This document shows, one piece after another, positions 59,732 to 64,000 of a stretch of 64,000 nucleotides of DNA (position 1 is the stretch's first letter; each line of letters opens with the position of its first letter). The stretch comes from Roseburia sp. GTDB taxonomy: Bacteria > Bacillota > Clostridia > Oscillospirales > Ruminococcaceae. The stretch is from NCBI GenBank assembly GCA_023666265.1, contig JAMPCH010000008.1, positions 1 to 64,000 on the forward strand, given 5' to 3'. Made by a program: the position numbers and the translations under genes. The notes under the pieces were generated by a model that saw only the letters and a list, made by a program, of their open reading frames with translations, had not been told where the DNA came from and ran no database searches.

Positions 59732-60010
59732 TTATGCGTTAAGGATCTTTCGGATCTGATCCTCTGTCATACCGCTTCTACGCATTTTTTGCGCGGCTTC
59801 CTCTAAGCCTTCTCTTTTGCCTTCCTTTAAGCCTTCTCTTTTACCTTCCTTTAAGCCCTCTCTTTTGCCTTTATCGATCCCTCGTCTCTCGGCATTCCTT
59901 AACGCCGAGTCCTCGTCCAAGATCCACTTCTCTCTGAGTCTCGCCATTTCCCGTACTTCCTCGTCAAGGCTCATCTCGTGTAACGTAACCGCCGCCGTGT
60001 GATTTTGCAC
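59732..60010 (-). CDS. stand-alone Rpn C-terminal domain, copy 1 (92 aa)
   Basis: GTG 60010, preceded by GGAGG with eight bases of spacing, gives a 92-residue product, again the Rpn C-terminal region (LHEMSLDEEVREMARLREKW ... MTEDQIRKILNA). The KREGLKEG segment is repeated three times. It begins 17 bases after the stop of the full gene. The canonical ribosome-binding site argues that it is translated rather than debris. Confidence 0.72.
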   Translation of the reverse strand: MQNHTAAVTLHEMSLDEEVREMARLREKWILDEDSALRNAERRGIDKGKREGLKEGKREGLKEGKREGLEEAAQKMRRSGMTEDQIRKILNA

Positions 60011-60027
60011 GTCGCATACCTCCGTTT

Positions 60028-60843
60028 TTATGCGTTAAGGATCTTTCGGATCTGATCCTCTGTCATACCGCTTTTACGCATTTTTTGTGCGGCTGCCTCT
60101 AAGCCTTCTCTTTTGCCCTCTCTTTTGCCTTTATCGATCCCTCGTCTCTCGGCATTCCTTAACGCCGAGTTTTCGTCCAAGATCCACTTCTCTCTGAGCC
60201 TTGCCATTTCTCGCACTTCCTCGTCAAGGCTCATCTCGTGCAGGATCATGACCGCCTTTTGGATCTCGGGTACGCCCGTTTGATCTAACATATCCAATTC
60301 CTCCTCCGTTTCCGCGTTGATCAGCTGTAACCACAGCTTCTTTCGGTCGCCGGGATCGACCTTTTGATTGACCTTCGTCAGCTCAAAAAACAAAATCGAG
60401 CATTTGTCCGTCAACAACTCCCGACGCGTCGTCTCCAACAGCTTAAAGCTCGAATAGGGCGCGTCGCAGTCGAATAAGCTGAAATTCAGGATATTGATGG
60501 CGATGGTCTGTTTCAGATCCTCGTATCCCTGTCCTCTTTTCAGCTCGTCGGCGTACATTTTTGACCAGTAGTACACCGACCGGTCTCTGAAATTCCCCTC
60601 GTCCTTCAGCTGGATCTCCACGTTGACGACCTTGTTGTCCACGTACATTTTCAGATCGAGCGAGCCCTGTTTCCCGTCGATCGCCGAAGGTAAGATGTTC
60701 GGGTTGATCACGTCGATCTTTTTGACCGAACCCTTCGCCATATCGAGAATATCCTCCAAAAAGGCGGAGAGAACCGCGTTGTCGCTGGTGAACAACTTCT
60801 TAAAAATAATGTCGAGTTTGGCTTTTACCACATTTCTTGCCAT
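60028..60843 (-). CDS. Rpn family PD-(D/E)XK nuclease/putative transposase
   Basis: A 271-residue member of the recombination-promoting nuclease family. ATG 60843 (MARNVVKAKLDIIFKKLFTS) with AAGGAA upstream. The nuclease core has FKKLFTSDNAVLSAFLEDIL, Asp63 in LDLKMYVDNK, and the E-x-Q motif (VEIQLK, Glu76, Gln78), followed by the RSVYYWSKMYADELKRGQGY segment. The C-terminal region (201-271) is the part duplicated downstream. E. coli Rpn proteins are DNases, with proposed roles in recombination and phage defence. Confidence 0.9.
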   Translation of the reverse strand: MARNVVKAKLDIIFKKLFTSDNAVLSAFLEDILDMAKGSVKKIDVINPNILPSAIDGKQGSLDLKMYVDNKVVNVEIQLKDEGNFRDRSVYYWSKMYADELKRGQGYEDLKQTIAINILNFSLFDCDAPYSSFKLLETTRRELLTDKCSILFFELTKVNQKVDPGDRKKLWLQLINAETEEELDMLDQTGVPEIQKAVMILHEMSLDEEVREMARLREKWILDENSALRNAERRGIDKGKREGKREGLEAAAQKMRKSGMTEDQIRKILNA

Positions 60844-60874
60844 ATTCCTTCCGCCTTTCGCTTTATATATCTGT

Positions 60875-60903
60875 ATTATACCATTTCGCGGCGTTCTTGT
60901 CAA
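60875..60903 (-). promoter_or_regulatory. promoter of the Rpn gene
   Basis: TTGACA (60903-60898) and TATAAT (60880-60875) on the minus strand, both perfect, are 17 bases apart. Confidence 0.85.
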
Positions 60904-60994
60904 CGATTTTCGGGGACGAACGAGTCCTCCTCTTTTACCGTCATTTTGGGAAGGCTCAAAAATGATCGATCAAAAACTTTTCTGCAAAAAAAGC

Positions 60995-61023
60995 TTGCAA
61001 TTCCCAAAGAATTGTTGTATGAT
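60995..61023 (+). promoter_or_regulatory. promoter of the HD-domain gene
   Basis: TTGCAA (60995-61000) and TATGAT (61018-61023) are 17 bases apart, about 58 bases before the ATG. Confidence 0.75.
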
Positions 61024-61080
61024 GAAAATGAAGAAGTCGCGGTACGTACCGCCATTCATATTGAGAAAAGGAGAAAACCG

Positions 61081-61572
61081 ATGAATATTTCCGAAGTGAT
61101 CCAAAAAATGATCGAATACTCGAACGGCGACCTACACGACATCGATCATTTCCTAAAGGTCTACGCTTACGCGAGGACGATCGCCGAGGGCGAGCGCCTT
61201 CCGCAAAAGGAACGCGAGATCACGGAGATCGCCGCGATCGTTCACGACATAGCCTGTCCGCTCTGCCGCGAGAAATACGGGAACGCGGACGGGAAGCACC
61301 AAGAGACCGAGGGGGTCGTATTGGCGCGGGAATTTTTAAAGGGACTGGAGCTGTCGGAGGACGTGATCGAGCGCGTCGTCTATCTCGTCGGACATCATCA
61401 CACGTATGAGAATGTGGACGGCTCGGATTATCGGATCTTGTTGGAGGCGGATTATCTGGTAAACGCCGACGAATCGCGTTATTCGCGGGAAAATATCGAA
61501 AACGCCATGAAAACGATCTTTAAAACACAAACGGGGATCAGCCTGTTAAAGAGCGTTTATCGGCTCGGATAA
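61081..61572 (+). CDS. HD-domain hydrolase
   Basis: A 163-residue metal-dependent phosphohydrolase-like protein: His23 (DIDHFLKVYAYA), the HD pair His55-Asp56 (IVHDIACP), the HH of VGHHHTYE and the Asp of LLEADYLVNADE. ATG 61081 follows AAAGGAGAAAACC. Substrate unknown; similar small HD proteins act on nucleotides. Confidence 0.88.
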   Translation: MNISEVIQKMIEYSNGDLHDIDHFLKVYAYARTIAEGERLPQKEREITEIAAIVHDIACPLCREKYGNADGKHQETEGVVLAREFLKGLELSEDVIERVVYLVGHHHTYENVDGSDYRILLEADYLVNADESRYSRENIENAMKTIFKTQTGISLLKSVYRLG

Positions 61573-61581
61573 CGGGTTTTG

Positions 61582-61656
61582 ACCGCAATAAAAAACCGCG
61601 CGAAACAACCGAAATCTTGGCTTTACGTGTTTTCGCGCGATTTTTTGTCTGCGGTT
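61582..61656. repeat. dispersed hairpin element, copy 2
   Basis: ACCGCA ... CGCGCGAAA (61582-61605) pairs with TTTCGCGCG ... TGCGGT (61631-61655). CTTGGCTTTACG, TTTTTTGT and CGGTTTTAA are shared with the element at 19288-19393. The right part encodes the last residues (TADKKSRENT) of the YolD-like protein. It again lies between convergent genes. Confidence 0.75.
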
Positions 61657-62081
61657 TTAACGGAGAACCAAACCTCCGCCTCAAAAATATCCCGTATCGG
61701 GATACTCCTCCCGTCGGCGAAGATCAAGCGCCGCGCGTACTCGTCGATCCGCCGAAGCTCGCCGCTCGCCGTCACATACGCGCCGCCCTCCTTTCGTCCG
61801 TCGGGGAGGAAGTAGGTCACCGTGACCTCGGGGCGTTCGTCGACCCGCTCGGTGAGGCGGCGGAGAAGGTCGTCGAGCCGGCGCTTTCGTTCGTCGTCGA
61901 GATGTCTTTTTTTCTCCGTGAGGCGGGCGATCTCCTCGATCTCTCCCTCATAGCCCGTGAGCGCCGCGAAGGGCGAAAACTGCGCCGCGCGGTCGTGGAG
62001 GGACATTCGCGGGCGTTCCCTCGGCTCGGGGTGGGGAAGGCCGATGATGTCGTCGTAACGGTGGCGGTTGATCTCGTCCAT
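61623..62081 (-). CDS. YolD-like protein
   Basis: A 152-residue member of the YolD family (HRYDDIIGLPHPEPRERPRM, MSLHDRAAQFSPFAALTGYE, then a domain ending IPIRDIFEAEVW). YolD-like proteins are nearly always encoded with UvrX/UmuC-type polymerases in Firmicutes, as here, and may modulate them. It lies downstream of the polymerase gene on the same strand. Confidence 0.92.
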   Translation of the reverse strand: MDEINRHRYDDIIGLPHPEPRERPRMSLHDRAAQFSPFAALTGYEGEIEEIARLTEKKRHLDDERKRRLDDLLRRLTERVDERPEVTVTYFLPDGRKEGGAYVTASGELRRIDEYARRLIFADGRSIPIRDIFEAEVWFSVKTADKKSRENT

Positions 62082-62202
62082 GCGGGTCGCTCTCCTTTAT
62101 GAAAAATTTTTTATGGTCAAGTGAGATCGCCGTCCGATCGCCTTCCCAAAAAGAAAAACGGCGTTTTTTGTTTTTGTTGAAAAGGGTCGAGGCGGTTTCG
62201 CC

Positions 62203-63699
62203 TCACGCTTTATGCCCGCCGACCTGTCCGTTCCGCTCGACGGTCGTCGCGCCCTCCTCGAGATCCATTCCCTTTAAGAGGGCGTTTTTCCCGTATTTTT
62301 TCTTGATCGAGACGATCGCCTTTTGAACGCTTTTTTCGCGCGCGAGCGCCTTTTCCTCGCGGGCGGTCTCCTCGGGGTCGGTGAAAAAGTCGAGCTGGAC
62401 GGGCGGCGCGGCGGCGATCGCCCGCTCCTCGCTCATCACGTGGTTCGCGACGACATAGATCCGCCGTACATAGAGCGCGGGGTCGACGATCCGCTCATAA
62501 AGCTCCGTGACCGCCCCGAGGATCAGCCGCGCCGAGTCGGTCGCCTTCCCGAGGTTCGACGAGCCGTGCGCCGACTTGGGGACGCGCCGCCCATAGCGAT
62601 CTTCGCTGTATTCGCCCTGATACTGCTCCGTCCCGACCGTGTCATACCCGACGGTGAGAACGACCTGATCCGTGACCAGCCCCTTCTCAACAAGATCGAG
62701 CGCGAGGAGATCCGCCATCTCGCGGACGATGAGTCGCCCGCCGCGAAAGTCGTAGGGGCGGCTCAAGACCTGACCCGAGCCGACGCTGTTATTCTCGGGG
62801 CGATACGCTTTGATCTCGGCGATCGTACAAGGCTCCCACCCCCACGCGTGATCGATCAAAAGCTCGGCGTTGACCCCGAAAAGCTTATACAGAAGCTCCT
62901 CGCTGTGATAGCGATAAGGCTCGCCGAGCGAACACCGCGCAATATCCCCCATCGTATAAAGTCCGTGATCCTCGAGCTTTTTGGCGTAGCCGCGCCCGAC
63001 CCGCCAAAAATCGGTCAGCGGGCGGTGAGACCAGAGCTTCTCGCGATAGCTCCGCTCGTTGAGCTCCGCGATCCTTACCCCGTCCCGGTCGGCGGGGATA
63101 TGCTTCGCGACGATGTCCATCGCGACCTTCGCGAGATAGAGGTTCGTCCCGATCCCGGCGGTCGCGGTGATCCCCGTCTCGTTTACGACCTCGCGGATCA
63201 GCTTGACCGCGAGGTCGCGCGGCGTCAGGCGATAGGCTTTAAGATACGCCGTCGCGTCGATAAAGACCTCGTCGATCGAATAAACGTGGATATCCTCGGG
63301 CGCGATATAGCGGAGATATATTTTATAGATCGCGGCGCTGACCTTCATATACCGCGCCATTTGGGGCGGCGCGACGATATAGTCGAGCGCGAGCGCGGGG
63401 TCTTTTTTGAGCGCCGCGTCGTCGGTCGAGCTTCCCTTGAGCGTGCGGCGGGGCGCTTTACGCCGCCGATCCTCGTTTACGCCGTTTACCTTTTGGATCA
63501 CCTCAAAAAGGCGCGGTCGCCCGGGGATCCCATAAGCCTTGAGCGACGGCGAGACGGCGAGACAGATCGTTTTTTCCGTTCGGGTCGGGTCGGCGACGAC
63601 GAGGTTCGTCGTGAGCGCGTCAAGCCCCCGCTCGACGCACTCGACCGAGGCGTAAAAGGATTTCAGGTCAATGGCGAGATAGGCGCGTTCGCGTTCCAC
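62203..63699 (-). CDS. Y-family DNA polymerase, UvrX/UmuC-like
   Basis: A 498-residue translesion polymerase. The catalytic motifs are AIDLKSFYASVEC near residue 9 and VYSIDEVFID in the palm. AGIGTNLYLAKVAMDIVAKH and the little-finger domain follow. QLDFF at residues 435-439 is a likely sliding-clamp binding motif. GTG 63699 has a GGGGGGGAG tract upstream. It precedes the YolD-like gene. Probably part of the DNA damage response. Confidence 0.93.
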   Translation of the reverse strand: MERERAYLAIDLKSFYASVECVERGLDALTTNLVVADPTRTEKTICLAVSPSLKAYGIPGRPRLFEVIQKVNGVNEDRRRKAPRRTLKGSSTDDAALKKDPALALDYIVAPPQMARYMKVSAAIYKIYLRYIAPEDIHVYSIDEVFIDATAYLKAYRLTPRDLAVKLIREVVNETGITATAGIGTNLYLAKVAMDIVAKHIPADRDGVRIAELNERSYREKLWSHRPLTDFWRVGRGYAKKLEDHGLYTMGDIARCSLGEPYRYHSEELLYKLFGVNAELLIDHAWGWEPCTIAEIKAYRPENNSVGSGQVLSRPYDFRGGRLIVREMADLLALDLVEKGLVTDQVVLTVGYDTVGTEQYQGEYSEDRYGRRVPKSAHGSSNLGKATDSARLILGAVTELYERIVDPALYVRRIYVVANHVMSEERAIAAAPPVQLDFFTDPEETAREEKALAREKSVQKAIVSIKKKYGKNALLKGMDLEEGATTVERNGQVGGHKA

Positions 63700-63747
63700 G
63701 CGCTCCCCCCCTTTCGGCTAATGCTAATGTTCCCGGTTTTGGCGATC

Positions 63748-64000
63748 CTACTCGGTCTTTTCCGCTTCTTCGTTTTCTTTTTCTTTTTGGGAAGGCGCGC
63801 GATCCCGCAGGATCGGCGGAGGGGGGACGGTCGTCGCCTTTTCGCCGATCGCTCGTTTTTTCGCGGCAACGACGAGCGCGATCGCGACGACCACGTCGAC
63901 GCAGTAGACGAAAGAGCCGATCCCCGCGAGGATCGCCGTCCCCCGGGAGAGAAGTCCTTCCTTTTTGAGCCGACGTACCGTCCCGACCGCGAACAGCCCC
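63748..64000 (-). CDS. membrane protein, N-terminal part outside window
   Basis: The frame is open to the end of the window and stops with TAG at 63748-63750; 83 codons are visible. It contains a hydrophobic helix (FVYCVDVVVAIALVVAA), an Arg/Lys loop, and a charged tail (SQKEKENEEAEKTE). Not recognised. The tail is encoded in part by a near copy of the dispersed motif (about 63773-63796). Confidence 0.55.
   Translation of the reverse strand, partial: GLFAVGTVRRLKKEGLLSRGTAILAGIGSFVYCVDVVVAIALVVAAKKRAIGEKATTVPPPPILRDRAPSQKEKENEEAEKTE

Noticed and set aside
59484..60010. The two small Rpn-like ORFs as simple pseudogene fragments
   Set aside because: Intact frames, good start signals and equal spacing argue against plain decay, although it cannot be excluded.
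63663..63869. Basic minus-strand ORF upstream of the polymerase
   Set aside because: It overlaps the polymerase start and the end of the last membrane protein in another frame and is low-complexity Lys/Arg sequence.
1..64000. CRISPR arrays, rRNA, tRNA genes, prophage genes or a replication origin
   Set aside because: None was seen: no regularly spaced direct repeats, no rRNA or tRNA signature, no structural phage genes and no DnaA-box cluster.

Overview
The window is one contig stretch from a fairly GC-rich Gram-positive bacterium, most likely an uncultured Clostridia member of the Oscillospiraceae type (phylum Bacillota). This rests on the ribosomal gene order (S10-spc-alpha clusters fused, map, a KOW protein and infA in a row, rpsD inside the alpha cluster), a zinc-type S14, a zinc-LID adenylate kinase, an S4 without the N-terminal zinc cysteines, a UvrX-like Y-family polymerase paired with YolD, and an oxygen-independent cobalamin pathway. 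The species cannot be named from the sequence alone.

Layout. 1-1500: end of an AT-rich metzincin-like protease gene and a secreted protein of unknown function. 1590-18077: a single ribosomal protein supercluster (rpsJ to rplQ, with secY, adk, map, infA and rpoA) read from one strong promoter and closed by an intrinsic terminator; several intergenic gaps fold into hairpins and look like leader RNAs. 18116-24542: a lipoprotein beta-mannanase, an HdeD-like membrane protein, a gap with a MITE and two cloverleaf-like structures, then pyrB (with a PyrI-type zinc tail), a phosphopantetheinyl transferase, a half-size EamA protein, thiamine pyrophosphokinase and a cytidylate-kinase-like protein. 24650-27406: a fibronectin-type surface protein and a small ORF on the minus strand. 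27942-37215: a TetR / rifampicin-phosphotransferase-like / MATE cassette, a cysteine-rich lipoprotein, and a GntR(YtrA)-ABC-CAAX protease operon.

37285-58500 is a cobalamin island on the minus strand. Fourteen genes from cbiD to cbiP are read from a cobalamin riboswitch at about 58250-58440; all neighbours overlap by 4 or 8 bases except at cbiG/cbiH, where a 171-bp MITE sits. A second riboswitch at about 43945-44165 drives a membrane-anchored NEAT-like protein, a FecBCD/BtuFCD-type ABC importer and a lipoprotein CbiK. Another MITE, a second NEAT-like protein, cobO and cbiC follow. Together these genes cover cobalt insertion, ring contraction, amidation, adenosylation and nucleotide-loop assembly; only cbiL is missing from the island.

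58504-64000: a lipoprotein; an Rpn-family PD-(D/E)XK nuclease gene followed by two tandem stand-alone copies of its own C-terminal region (the most intriguing locus here, by analogy with intragenic RpnS antitoxins); an HD-domain protein; a Y-family polymerase with a YolD partner; and the end of a membrane protein. Dispersed repeats run through the window: three MITEs, two copies of a hairpin element at convergent gene ends, and an 18-bp motif (CCTTCCCCAAAAAATAAA) with three exact and a dozen or more near copies.
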